Notes: a model not told the origin generated them from the letters alone. A stretch of DNA of 64,000 bases from Anodontia alba (GCA_964016985.1 OZ024828.1:76591869-76655868); one strand, 5' to 3'; counted from the first letter of the stretch, positions 10,040 to 21,154 are shown. Translations and numbers: made by a program.

Positions 10040-11804
10040 TTTAATGAATGGAAACATTTTCGGTGAAATATAGGTGTGAGAAATTCGGTCGGATTTTTCA
10101 CATGTCATGTATGTGGTCAAATAAGTCACAACTATGAATAATTCGGTCGTATTATTTTTACAGCAGGGAAGTTTTCGATCGAATTTATCACGTGCCAGAT
10201 ATATTTGGTCGGATATGTTACATGTGACACACTTTGGTGAATTATAGGAGTGAGAAACTGGAATGTATTTTTCATATGTGATGTTTTCGGTCAAATGTGT
10301 CACAACTGTGTGGTGAATTAAGTCTATTTTTCCATAGTTTCACAGCTGTAAAGTATTGGATCGAATTCCTCACAAGTGACATATACGGTCGAATTTCTTA
10401 CATGTGATACATGTTGGTAAAATATAGATGTGAGAAATTCTGTTGGATTTTTCACATGTGATGTATTCTGCTGAATATGTGATGACTTTGACGAATTTGG
10501 TCAAATTGTTCACATCTGTGAAATATTCGATCATATTCCTCATGTTTGACATATTCAGTCGGAACTTTACATTTGATATTTTCGGCAAATTTAGGTGTGA
10601 GAAATTCGGTCGGATTTTTCACATGTGATGTTTTCTGTCCAGTATGTCACAACTTGTATGAATTCGATCGATTTTTCCACATCTGTGCAGTATATCATTG
10701 AATTTCTCACGTTTTAATCGGTCAAACATCTTACACGTGGCCTTATCGGCGAATATAGGTGTGAGAAATTCGATCGGATTTTTCACAATAGATGAATTCC
10801 GTCGAATATGTCATAACTGAGACGAATAAGGTCTAACTGTTCACATCTGTGAAGTATTCGATCGAATTCCTCACGTTTGATATATTTAGTGGGATATTTT
10901 ACATGTGATATTTTCGGCGAATATAGGTGTGAGAAATTCGGTCGGATTTTTCACATGTGGTGTATTCTGTCGAATATATTATGACTGTGACGAATTCGGT
11001 GGAAATTTTTCTCAGCTGTAAAAAATTCGATAGAATTACTCACCTGTGCCATATTTGGTCAGATGTCAAACAGGTGACACATTTTCGGTGAATAAAGGTG
11101 TGAGAAATTCGGTCGCATTTTCTCATGTGACGTTTTCTGTCCAATATGTCACAACTTGTACGAATAAGGTCGATTTTTCCACAGCCGTGTAGTATTGAAT
11201 TTCTCACGTTCGACATAATTGGTCGAATATTTTACACGTGACATTATCGGTGAATATAGGTGTGAGAAATTCGGTCGGATTTTTCACATGTGATGTATCC
11301 TGCTGAATATGAGATAACTTTTTCGAATTTGGTCAAACTCTTCACATCTGTGAAGTATTCGATCGAATTCCTCATGTTTGACCTATTGTCGATAATTTTA
11401 CATTTGATATTTTCGGCAAATATAGCTGTGAGAAATTCGGTCGGATTTTTCACATATGATGTAATCTGTCCAATATGTCACATCTTGTATGAATTCGATA
11501 GATTTTTGCCACATATGTGCAGAATATCATTGAATTACTCACGTTTGATATAATCGGTCGAGTAGATTACACGTGGCATTATCGGCGAATATATGTGTGA
11601 GAAATTCGGTCGGAGTTTTCACATGTGATGAATTCTGTCGAATATGTCAAAACTGTGACAAATTAGGTCTAATTGTTCACATCTGTGACGTATTCGATCG
11701 AATTCCTCACGTTTGATATATTCAGTGGGATATTTTACATGTGAAATTTTCGGCGAATATAGGTGTGAGAAATTCGGTCGGAATTTTTACATGTGATGAT
11801 GATT
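10040..11804. repeat. Higher-order tandem array, ~168-bp units of six ~28-bp quasi-palindromes
   Basis: The marker GTGAGAAATTCGGTCGG (with variants) starts at 10076, 10250, 10430, 10597, 10761, 10929, 11100, 11262, 11428, 11597 and 11765, spacing 162-180 and mostly 164-171. Each unit splits into about six segments of the form GTGA-NNN-ATTCGGTCGAAT-NNN-TCAC, nearly self-complementary. CACATGTG palindromes fall at many segment joins. The same segment occurs beside both terminal inverted repeats. Confidence 0.85.
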
Positions 11805-11805
11805 T

Positions 11806-12240
11806 TGTTTTATTTTTTCTTATTTCTAGTCAAACCATTGATTGTTGGTACACGTTCGAACCGCCTCAGTGAGGGTTCGAACGAGTACCCATAATCTATG
11901 TTTTAGAGCAGAAATAAGGAAATAATGAACACCCCAGCAAACCCCACTTTTTCCTCATAAGGAAAACATATCTATTCAAATACATTGCATTTTGCCGAAG
12001 AGGATTTTCAGAGGAAAAAAATTGATACCTTTCATATTTCTCCTCAAATCATTAATTGTGGGTACACGTTCGAAACGCCTCAGTAACCGCCTCACTGAGG
12101 CGGTTTGAACGAGTACCCACAATTTTATAGCAGAAATAAGGAAATAATGAATAGCCCTGCAACCCTCACTTTTTCCTATATAAAGTGGGGTTTGCCGGGG
12201 TATTCATTGCATAGGCTTGTTTTCTTAATGTATAATTCAG
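11806..12240. repeat. Family C-like foldback copies nested in the 3.2-kb transposon
   Basis: Two hairpin cores with GAACCGCCTCA arms (about 11845-11905 and 12058-12125) and partial ends such as GCATAGGCTTGTTTTCTTAA (12230). They interrupt the right side of the tandem array, so they post-date it. Confidence 0.6.
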
Positions 12241-12830
12241 ATCATTTGTGGCTTTTCACAATCACGATTATCAATTACCAAAATTAAGCCATTGTTACAA
12301 ACAATTCGCATTGATATCTTAAAGTATTAAAGTCGGGCTGATTTATATCAATAATTTACATTTCAAGTTTAAGATAACAATATAAAGATTGATTTTTAGA
12401 TATCGATTTTTCTAAATAAAATATTGACAAATTGGGTATCAATATATGTAATTATTAATATCCATAATTAATTATAGATATCAATAAAACTCTTTACAGA
12501 TATCCATAATTTATAGATATCTTTACAATTAGAATATTTGATATCAGTACCAACATATCTATAATACGATTTGTCGAAATTTGTATAGAATAAGGGATGG
12601 TTGATATTATTGAACAAATCCATAGGTATCAAGAAACAGATATGACAGTTCATTTATTTCATTTTATGATATCCAATAATATTCGAAGTTAAAAATAATA
12701 ATACAATAAATAATAAATCTATCACTCGATTAAAAGATATGCATAAAAAGAAAAATATATTACCTCGAAACTGTATTAAATGGTTAATCGTATGTTTTAT
12801 ATCATAAGCTGTGACAAATACGTTTGTGAG
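12241..12830. other. AT-rich interior with recurring GATATC, no gene seen
   Basis: Very AT-rich. The hexamer GATATC and near-matches recur between about 12330 and 12680. Open frames here are short and low in complexity. From 12810 on, GTGACAAATACG-type segments resume the subterminal repeats of the transposon. Confidence 0.5.
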
Positions 12831-13059
12831 AAATCCGTGCATGAAAAAAAAGGCACTTTTTGAGGGTTTTTTTTTTAAAGGTGACAAATACGTTTGCGTG
12901 CTATATATAAAACTGATACCGAACGAGTTTGTCACAGATAGGTGAGGAATACGTTCGGCAGCTGTGAAAAATTCGGTCGAATTCTTCACGCCGCGTGACA
13001 AATACGACCGAATTTTTCACACGTGTGAGGAATCCGTTCCGTGAGAAATACGGTTCAAC

Positions 13060-13067
13060 ACGGCTTT
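13060..13067. repeat. Right target-site duplication ACGGCTTT
   Basis: Partner of 9860-9867, abutting the right terminal inverted repeat. Confidence 0.8.
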
Positions 13068-13123
13068 CCGCCGGTTAATGCACGGCTGTTAATAACGTGC
13101 GGCACTGCTTTTTATGCAATAAT

Positions 13124-13533
13124 TCTCCATAAAACATATGTTGTGGGTACTCATTAGAAACGCCCCACCGACAACAAGGCCTCTGAGAATGATAGAAAAC
13201 TCTCAGAACGTTTCTCCGCGACCGTTATATTATAAGACCCTTTTTTCATAAAATTGGTCTTACAATTTACTTGGTACATCTTCAGGGAATAACTCAAATT
13301 TACATATCAAATTAATATTTGTCATATTGTGCGTATCGGAGTGGAACATTTGATTTCTGCTAAATTGATCCAATTTAAATAAAGTTGTGTTAATTGTAGT
13401 TGTACTTCAAGGCGTGTATGTTACACACAGCAAAATAAAATTAATAACGGGGTTGTTTTATTGATCAAGGGTAAATTTTGATACGGGCGGCGTTACACAA
13501 AATGATGCGTTTGCAAACAGCGGATGTCAAGAT
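13124..13533. other. Partial family C hairpin arm, then no gene seen
   Basis: ACATATGTTGTGGGTACTCA at 13134 is a lone family C-related arm; the remainder is unassigned AT-rich sequence. Confidence 0.45.
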
Positions 13534-13812
13534 CATTACGAAAACACGCCTATTCAAATATACAGAAAATTTCACCTCCAGAAACAGAAATTTTTCAGGT
13601 AAAAAACTCTGATATTTTTCCTATTTCTGCTCAAAACATAAATTGCGGGTACTCGTTAGAACCGCCTCGTCGAGGCGGTTCTAACGAGTACCCACAATCT
13701 ATGTTTTTGAGCAGAAATAAGAAAAATAATGTATACCCCTGTAAACCCCAGTTTTACTATATAAAAGTGGGGTTTAAGGGGGTCAAAATTATATAGGCAT
13801 GTTTTCGTGATG
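13534..13812. repeat. Family C foldback MITE, copy 4 (reference, intact)
   Basis: 279 bp from CATTACGAAAACACGCC to the inverted GGCATGTTTTCGTGATG. The core GAACCGCCTCGTCGAGGCGG is extended by ACTCGTTA and CCACAATCTATG arms, with a second pair around TATATAAAAGTGGGGTTTA. The flanking base is T on both sides. Confidence 0.85.
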
Positions 13813-14108
13813 TAAGCCTCTGTATCCATGCAGTCTGACTCGGACATTCGTATTTTGCAAGTAGAGCATGTACTTTCTAAATTCTGTGCTGCACACGTTG
13901 GTCTTACTTGTTTGCTGAGGTTCTAATATGCCCAGTGTGGCTCATACATAATGCGTATCATAGCTAAGTAAAATGATCAATAATTATTATCCCAATTATG
14001 CCAAATGAACTCTTCTACCTTCATTATTTCGGCAGGTCTATTTTCTATATAAGGGGTGTCTGGTTGGTTTTTATTATTACCATGTTTCGTAGAAATTTCT
14101 GAACTTAA

Positions 14109-14176
14109 AGCAAACAGTGTAAACCGTGATTGGACGCCGCGTTCTGCGGCGTCTGATCTTAGTCTACACCGTTTGC
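14109..14176. repeat. Family B hairpin
   Basis: AAACAGTGTAAACCGTGATT and inverted TAGTCTACACCGTTTGC with central GCCGCGTTCTGCGGC. Confidence 0.7.
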
Positions 14177-14814
14177 CAATGTCCCCTTTATGGGACGCTA
14201 GGCCTAAATGGGTTTAGCATTAAACCTACTCTCCTTTCGATATCTTTCGGAAAGTTGTTTTTTGTCTGGCACTTTACACAGAAGTAAATTTGCAAACTTT
14301 TAGCATGATTGAATGCAAAACCATTTGTCGTAGCTATTGGTTTAAAAAAAAATATCGAATATTTCATTTTTTCCGATAGTAAAATGTCTGCAAAATATGC
14401 AAAAATCGACAGGGTAGATAGTTTGGATGCAGTTTACTAAACAAGTTCCACTTCTTCAAAATTTCTGAAATTTTCACAGTATTGTTATGGAACATCAGTA
14501 ATTTAAAATCAGTGAGGAAAAGCAAAGCATATCACCCCACCCCCAACCCCACCACCCTTAAAATCCAGTTTACTACAGAAATTGCATAGGTCAGATCCAT
14601 TTTGATCATAAAATTAATTTTGCGGTTAATATTTTGAAATAAAGCACAGGAATAGAAACGACAAATGGTTCCTAATAAGATATTGTCAATCAGAAATCAA
14701 TGTTTCTATCGAGTCTAAAATGAAAGTGTACAGATATCTAGTGCACTGAATAAAATTAGTTTATACGGTATTTTTTTTTTTCAGGTATACTTCTTGTCTA
14801 GATAACATGAATCT
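14177..14814. other. No gene or clear repeat seen
   Basis: AT-rich with a short C-rich tract near 14535. Confidence 0.4.
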
Positions 14815-14909
14815 CAACTCATCTGCGCAGTCTGATTTGAGTCTTCGCTGGGTACTCTTTTGATAGTTAAGGATCAAAAGATTTTTAGGCGCCCAGCAAT
14901 AAATCTGAC

Positions 14910-15045
14910 TGTAAGAAAAATAGACTTTGACATTTCATGCAAATTGTCTCCTTAAGAGACAATTTGCATTAAATGTCAAAGCCTATTTTCTGGGAAAAAT
15001 AAGAAAAATATTTCAAAATGTCGTCTACTGAATAATACCTGAAAT
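14910..15045. repeat. Family E foldback, copy 3
   Basis: TTGACATTTCATGCAAATTG pairs with CAATTTGCATTAAATGTCAA; the outer arms are partly lost. Confidence 0.7.
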
Positions 15046-15568
15046 TATTACAACTCAAAATAAAGAAAACAACGAAGTCAAATCAGCCTGTGCGAATATA
15101 CGCGCACACATATAGTTTGAACTAGACGCAGTCAAAACAGAAGACTGCGATCAGGAAGTGCAGTTTTGTCCAGGTTTGATATTCGACGTTTAGATATGAG
15201 CTTTGTGTACATTTTCCTGCGCACTGACTTTAATGCGTTATCTTCTGCGAAATGTGCTTGAGTCGTAAGAGCAGATTTTCTCGTCTGGTTGTATTAAATG
15301 ATTGCTGTACATTAAGTAATTGATTCTAGAGCGATAAACTTGATAGTTTGAATAGAAAGTCTCTATAAAATGGGATCACAATCATTCTGACAGAAACGTT
15401 GTATTGGAGATATCAGAACATGTTTATGACGAGATATTTAGTAGTTTTGAGCTAGAATCTTCGCTATTTTCAGACGAATTTGATACAACTATGTCAGCAT
15501 ATATATATATATATATATATTAATTCCAGGAGATGAGTTCACATAAGCCTATCTTTTAAATCTCATTT
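15046..15568. other. No gene seen; (AT)n at 15499-15521
   Basis: Unassigned sequence with a short AT dinucleotide run. Confidence 0.4.
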
Positions 15569-15790
15569 GAGCCAGCGCATGACAAAACCAACAAAATGGC
15601 ATGTGCGACCAGCGAAGACTCAGATCAGCCTGGGCATCCGCCCAGTCTGATCAGTCTTCACTATGCGGTCAATGGACAGCTAAGGACCCAAGCTTTCGTC
15701 ATGCGGACAGCGAAGACTCTGATCAGCCCAGGCTGATCTGTCTTTGCTGGGCGCACATGCCATTTTCTTGGTTTTGTCATGCGCTGGATC
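15569..15790. repeat. Family A subfamily with GAGCCAGCGCATGACAAAAC ends
   Basis: Inverted outer ends GAGCCAGCGCATGACAAAAC and GTTTTGTCATGCGCTGGATC, enclosing two family A hairpins. Related copies at about 62500 and 63843. Confidence 0.75.
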
Positions 15791-15849
15791 ATTTGTATTT
15801 GTTTGTTTGTACTTCTTGCAAAGGGAAATGGATACATTTACAGGGAAAA

Positions 15850-16400
15850 TGTAAGTAAAGATACCCAGGAAAATTCCACAGTCACGACACACAACATTCC
15901 CGAGGCACCAAAAAACTGAGAAATGACGAACAAACGATCACAAAACAAACGCCACATATGAATCCACCGACCCACAAACAAAGAATCAGAGGAATCGCCT
16001 TGGAATGGTCAGTAAGAAAACTACTCGCGCAAAACCTCGCCCTTATCCCCCTGATGCAACTACAAACATTAAAACAATGCAAACAGAAAGAAAATAAACC
16101 GCAAATTGGACAGCAATAGAAGAAGATGACCACAATGTTAGCATTCCAACAAAACAAAAAAAAACAAAAAAAAAAAAAAAAAAAAAAAAAAAAACAGAAA
16201 GCAAAGTGAGGAAACATCTGCCAAAAGCATTATGCTTCCTCTCTGAAAACAGGTCTATTCAGAAACGGGTAGGAAATTCTTTCCTTTTAGAGTAGCTCCC
16301 CATTCCAGAAGGAGGTTGGTGCACAGTAAGGCAAACGGGAAGTCAAAAAATGTTACCTCAGTTGTATGAAATAGCGGAATATCTATCAACTGTATCCACT
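15850..16400. repeat. Repeat K, A-rich tract and family F fragment
   Basis: K block CAAACGCCACATATGAATCC (15938), poly(A)-rich 16146-16196, then family F arm AATTCTTTCCTTTTAGAGTA at 16273. Confidence 0.55.
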
Positions 16401-16611
16401 GTCCATAATGCACTGTATATATGTAAATGAAATACACAATAAATATTATTTAAACCAAATGCTAATTTGTCTGATTTGATTCCAACCCTGGCTATTCCGA
16501 TTTATATATGGTTAATTCGAACCTTGGCTGAACTGAACCCCGGTTGTTTCTGACCATCTTACCTTGACAGACAACATTCAGCCAATTGAGACCCCTCATA
16601 GCTCTTGATAA

Positions 16612-16770
16612 GGCGCTTTTTTCCAACAAAAAGTATCCATATTTGTCTTATTTCTCGACAAAAGCATATGTTGTGGTACTCATTAGAAGCGCCTCGCCGA
16701 GGCGCTTCTAATGAGTACCCACAACATATGTTTTCGTCGAGTAATAAGAAAACTATTAAACCTGATACCC
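16612..16770. repeat. Family C-related hairpin subfamily
   Basis: GTACTCATTAGAAGCGCCTC pairs with its inverse around CGCCGAGGCG; arms end in CATATGTTGTGG. GAAGCGCC replaces GAACCGCC. Confidence 0.7.
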
Positions 16771-16889
16771 ACTCTTATCTAGACCTATGACCCCTAGTGA
16801 ATTTAGGCTTCGTTATTAGTTGAATCAAACCCCATAAATAGTTATTATTGATGTATTACACAGCTCTTTGAAATGATAATAAACTATAA

Positions 16890-17345
16890 ATGGATTACCC
16901 AGGAACGGCAACAATTCAGAAACATAGCCTTCCCATAGACATCGGACGAAGAAGAGTTGATAAATAAACAACGGCGAGGCAAACCAGCATACTTTTAATT
17001 ACCCGCATAAAACAGAAAAACTACAACAGAAAAGGCTTTAGAACGGTCAGCTGAAAAACTGCTGGGGAGGGGTTAAACTAAGTTTACTCGATCGTAGTGT
17101 CGCCCAGAGTCCTGATACCGCTCCTAATTATAAATATATTTTCAGTCCACAAAGGGGTCCTCTACCTCAGTAGTAAAACATCACCGTGAAACGCATATAA
17201 CCACAAATACTATAATGAAACAAATTAGTACTCAATGATGATCTGAAGCCTGAGCGAAATAGCAAACTTTAAAGAAACCCACAAGAAGGACCACTGTCAG
17301 CCCGACCGCACACAACGGTAGTCAGCGCCAACCTTCTGAAACAGA
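16890..17345. repeat. Repeat K copy
   Basis: GAACGGTCAGCTGAAAAACT, AAACATCACCGTGAAACGC and GCCAACC landmarks. Confidence 0.55.
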
Positions 17346-17453
17346 TTAACCCTTGTCATGCTGAATAAATTAAGATGCCATGCCCACTTCCAATTTTCGG
17401 CCAATCAGATTACTTGATCCAGGTTGTCGATACTAATTCACATACCTAATGAC

Positions 17454-17518
17454 AACAGTGCAGATCCAGATCATTTGGCTACTTCAGAAGCCAACTGATC
17501 TGGATCTACACTGTTTGT
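17454..17518. repeat. Family B hairpin
   Basis: ACAGTGCAGATCCAGATCAT inverted as GATCTGGATCTACACTGT, loop region TTGGCTACTTCAGAAGCCAA. Confidence 0.7.
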
Positions 17519-17734
17519 AGAGGCAGGACTTATCCGGGTTCAGCTGGACCAGGGTAAATAAAGGAGTCATCATTCAGTTTTAGCCTCGATTCACCGTTCT
17601 GCAATTAAATGGGAAGCAAAGTAATTAAACATAATTGGATTGACAACATGCACACAATTTGCCGCATAGCATTCATGTTGTACCTATCTTTTGCACTGAC
17701 TGAGTTGGGAGCCTTTAAGCGAACAGAATTTTTA

Positions 17735-18165
17735 TGTATTTCTGTATTAAGAGTAGCATCGGGACCCAGGGTGAAGTTGGCTGACCGTAAAAGTGCTTTA
17801 ACCCCTCCTCCTCCCCCCCCCACCCCCACACCTCTCCCGCCCCTCCACCCCAAGGTGGTTTATTCTACTGACCGTTCTAAGGCAGTGGTCCCAGTGATAG
17901 TCTTACTTTTTGTTGCTTTGTGGTTTATTCTACGAGACGATTTGTTTTGCCTTGTGTTATTTTGTTATTGCATTTTTCAGTCCTTTTAGTATAGCGATTA
18001 CCTCGTTTGGGAAGAGAGAGCTAATACGCTAATCTTAGTGCTTTTCGTACGTTTGTTCGATTTGCGCTTATTTGGTTTTGTCTGTTTCCTCTTCCTCTTG
18101 GTATCTGGGATGGGCTGCGGCTTGTAATTGTGGCACTCCCTGGGCTTTTCTCTTACCTTTTTTTT
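17735..18165. repeat. Repeat K copy, opposite orientation, with C-rich tract
   Basis: TACTGACCGTTCTAAGGCAG and TTCCTCTTCCTCTTGGT landmarks; C-rich 17806-17845. The ORF across it is repeat-derived. Confidence 0.55.
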
Positions 18166-18647
18166 TTTGTTATAAAGAATGACACCTTTCCTGAATTGTT
18201 CCGAAAAATCTGTATCACATGCAATCCTTAGGAATCTATGGACTACGTCGTCATATAAATAGGGCTCAAAAACAATTTTTGCAGAAGTGTTTTCAAGTCA
18301 ATGTTATATTTGGAAATTACCCTCGTAGTTTGTCTGCACAGGTTTAATTGTACATTTTAATGAAGCATTGCAAAATAATACTGGCATGCTTGTAGACTAT
18401 TCCTGAAAGAAACAATAAAAAATGAAACAGAATTCAAACCTATATGTGAAACTGATATATAGAATAAATGAGCAATAAAATACATATAAAATAAATGTTA
18501 AAATAAAGTATCAACTTGAAGTATCATGCCACATGTCGTGCGTATGTTATAGACAGCAGTCTAAAAGCATGAATTCAGCTGTCTGTCACCGCCATGATAT
18601 ACATGAAAAGAGGGGTTAAACCAAACACAAGCACCCACCCACTCCAT

Positions 18648-18760
18648 TTAACGCTGAGCACTCTTGGTAAAATATTCAGCAAACGACATTTTGAAATACA
18701 TGTATTTGCTTATTTTTCCCAGAAAGCAATTTGTATGAAATGTCAAATCCTGTTTCCTGA

Positions 18761-18794
<34 letters not shown>

Positions 18795-18825
18795 AATATC
18801 ACTAATTTGTCGTCTGCTGATACAA
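18648..18825. repeat. Family E foldback with poly(A)
   Basis: TTAACGCTGAGCACTCTTGG and inverted TTTGTCGTCTGCTGA; poly(A) at 18764-18793 in the right arm. Confidence 0.7.
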
Positions 18826-18987
18826 ATGTATAAGAATCAGAATAAAGGCAGCATGCAAACTGGTATCATTTAAAAAATAAGCCAGCTTCCTACTGAACTG
18901 AAATTGATATAAATCGTTTGTTCTAAAACTGGATTCTGAATTAGTGAAAAACATGTAACAGATCATTGGAAATACGTATTTAGAGAC

Positions 18988-19181
18988 TTAACATTTCCCA
19001 CTCTCTTGGCTAAATTCGATATTTTTCTTATTTTTTATCCAAAACAGGATTTGACATTTCATGCAAATTATCTCCATTGGGGACAATTTGCATAAAATGT
19101 CAAAAACTATTTTCTGGGAAAAATGAAAACATATTTCAGTATATGGTCTGCTGATATTTTTCCCAGGATGCTAAGCGTTAA
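18988..19181. repeat. Family E foldback, TTAA on both ends
   Basis: 194 bp; TTAA at both edges, centre CAAATTATCTCCATTGGGGA pairing with its inverse. Confidence 0.75.
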
Positions 19182-19391
19182 AGATTACTAGGCATTAGAT
19201 GGAAACGGCATTTGAACAGTGACCTGTGGTTTACTTCAGTACAGAAATTGCAGATTGCTTCAGACTTCCATTTAACTATTTACGTCTGGTGGTTTCGTTC
19301 TACCACAACTCTTTGGACCAGTATATTTCAATAGCAGGGTGTCTGGTTAGTTTTTATTATTACTATAATTTATAGAAATTCCTTTGTTTAA

Positions 19392-19720
19392 TGCAAACAT
19401 TGTAGACCCTGATCAGACACCGCATTCTGTGACTTCTGCTCTGGGTCTACACTGTTTATCAATTACCATTTTTGGGGCCTAAAAATGGAGTTTGTGTTCC
19501 GTGGACATTTTAACCTTTACCACTCTCTTGGCTAATTTTGCAGACGACAATGACATTTTTTTTATTTTGCCAAGAAAAGGCTTCAAAGCAAACTAAAGTG
19601 TTGCATATGAAGAGACTCAATCAAACTGAGTCTCCGATTTTCGTGATTTTGTGTGTTCTTTGTTTCCAAAGGCAATCCTTTTTTACTTTTATTCAACATT
19701 TCATACACATTGTCTCCTTA
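19392..19720. repeat. Family B hairpin and family E left arm
   Basis: B hairpin 19392-19460, then CTTTACCACTCTCTTGGC with GCAGACGAC from 19513; no matching right arm is obvious. Confidence 0.5.
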
Positions 19721-19927
19721 GGCCGCAGACATCAGACGCAAGTCACCTCTGTGGTTAGCGTCCCGCCGAGCGGGCATACTTATGTATATAAAAAGAGCGA
19801 AAATCCTATCGTGACGTTATTTGGAAAGGGCGTGAGATATGTAATCACATGCGCGAGACACAGTAGGGACATTTTAAGGGATATAAAGGAAAATGATAGT
19901 GTTTTCTATGTTGAAATCTCACCTTAA
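19538..19927 (+). other. Unassigned 129-codon ORF
   Basis: The first third overlaps family E sequence. The part from about residue 70 (VSVPPSGHTYVYKKSENPIV, then TLFGKGVRYVITCARH) is less repeat-like and has balanced composition. No family recognised and no clear splice boundaries; it could be a relic of a mobile-element protein or chance. Confidence 0.2.
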
Positions 19928-20103
19928 ATGCTGTATATTTCACCAGGGAGAAGAATGGTGGCGCAACATTCCAAATATTGAATTAAGTCACGAGTGCAGT
20001 GACGGTGCTTCTGGTGGGTACCCGTGTCCTGTGGTTTAGTGGGGAAACAGGGGACTCTTTATCTGAATACGCCAGTTATTGAGAGGTATGCCAGAGTCGC
20101 ATT

Positions 20104-20458
20104 TACCGTATTCGACCTAATTACCGCACTGTGCGCTTATGTTTTTCAAAATTACTGGGAACACTCATTTGTGGTAAAATATGTATCTACCTACTAAGGA
20201 TACACTATAAAAAAAGATCAGAAAAAGGACTTATTTGATGATGATTATGTGATTGTTTCTGATTTTCTTTATAAAGGCATATGTTGTGGGCACTCATTTG
20301 AATTGCATCGACAAGTCGATGCAATTCAAATGAGTACCCACAACATATGCTTTTAAAAAGAAGTAAAGAAAAATTACACTGGCTGTAATCTGAAGACTAC
20401 GGAATTTCTTGACTGTGCGCTTATAGGGGTATGTGCGGTAATTAGATCGAATACGGTA
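20104..20458. repeat. Family N MITE with TACCGTATTCGACC ends and a nested hairpin
   Basis: 355 bp; TACCGTATTCGACCTAATTA pairs with TAATTAGATCGAATACGGTA. The centre is a family C-related hairpin GCATATGTTGTGGGCACTCA around CGACAAGTCG. Confidence 0.75.
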
Positions 20459-21154
20459 TGTTCATTTATTAACGCACGCATTATATGAACTGAAGCCTGG
20501 GAGAGTTGTTTGGACATTGAGTCATCCCTGGGCCTACACGTTTAACTCAATATAATATAATCAATAAGTCTAAAACTTACTTAGTCCCTCGTAACTGTAA
20601 CTATACCTTGATCATTACTGCGTCATACAGTGTCCTTTTTTACCGCATCGAGGCTCAAATATAATTATATTTTCTTTTCAGTCAGACTGAAAAACCACTT
20701 AAGGTAATAATAGACCGAATTTCACTGGTGTTCCACTCTGACTGAAAACTATGTATTCTCTAATATACTTTCTAGTATAAAATTTACATGTATGTGTATA
20801 TGATGCGCGTCAGTAATGGGAACCAATCAAAACTATTATCAGTCGCATTGTACGTGTATTCTGCGGCAAATTGCATGAATGGTTGTTAACCCAATTATGG
20901 CTGATTACTGCTTCCCTCTTGAATTGCACTATGACTAAATGACGGCCTTCTGTTTCAGATGGTTGGCGCCTGACGATCACTGTCTGTGGTCAGTGGTCAG
21001 GCCCATTGTGGTCCTGGTTGCTGGTTTCTTGTGTTCTGGCTTCAGATTGCTACTGAGCCTCTTTCTTTGCTTCATCAAAGTGTTTTGATTGTATGTGTTC
21101 CTCAGTGATGTTTCACAGATGAGGTAGAGGACTTTTATGCGGACCGAACATATA

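Larger units (their letters stand above)
9868..13059. mobile_element. 3.19-kb TIR transposon carrying a tandem quasi-palindrome array, 8-bp target duplication
   Basis: The ends are perfect 33-bp inverted repeats (9868-9900 and 13027-13059) beginning GTTGAACCGTATTTCTCACG. Both flanks carry ACGGCTTT (9860-9867, 13060-13067). Related repeat I copies at 26161 and 50313 have this site once and uninterrupted, so the insertion is precise. An 8-bp duplication fits hAT-like or another 8-bp superfamily, but the terminal bases do not look like typical hAT ends. No transposase is visible: the longest ORF (9830-10303, minus) runs through the TIR and repeats and is probably fortuitous. The element is therefore non-autonomous. 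The interior holds the tandem array, a nested family C insertion and an AT-rich part. Confidence 0.85.
9427..13123 (-). repeat. Family I element, copy 1, split by the 3.2-kb transposon
   Basis: Left part 9427-9867 and right part 13060-13123 match the ~420-bp copies at 26161 and 50313 in reverse orientation. One part is bounded by ATTATTGCAT-type inverted ends; the other is a hairpin of CATTCGCCAGGTCCC arms. Within the hairpin a 67-bp partial tandem duplication (copies starting 9492 and 9559) is specific to this copy. Confidence 0.75.

Noticed and set aside
9830..10303. 157-codon minus-strand ORF as a possible transposase
   Set aside because: It runs across the target duplication, the TIR and the tandem array, and its sequence repeats with the array; no DDE-type motif.
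10040..11804. CRISPR-like array
   Set aside because: Eukaryotic context; the units are contiguous diverged tandem repeats without unique spacers.
17609..17989. 126-codon ORF with a hydrophobic C-terminus
   Set aside because: Lies over repeat K and a C-rich tract; no splice sites or family match.
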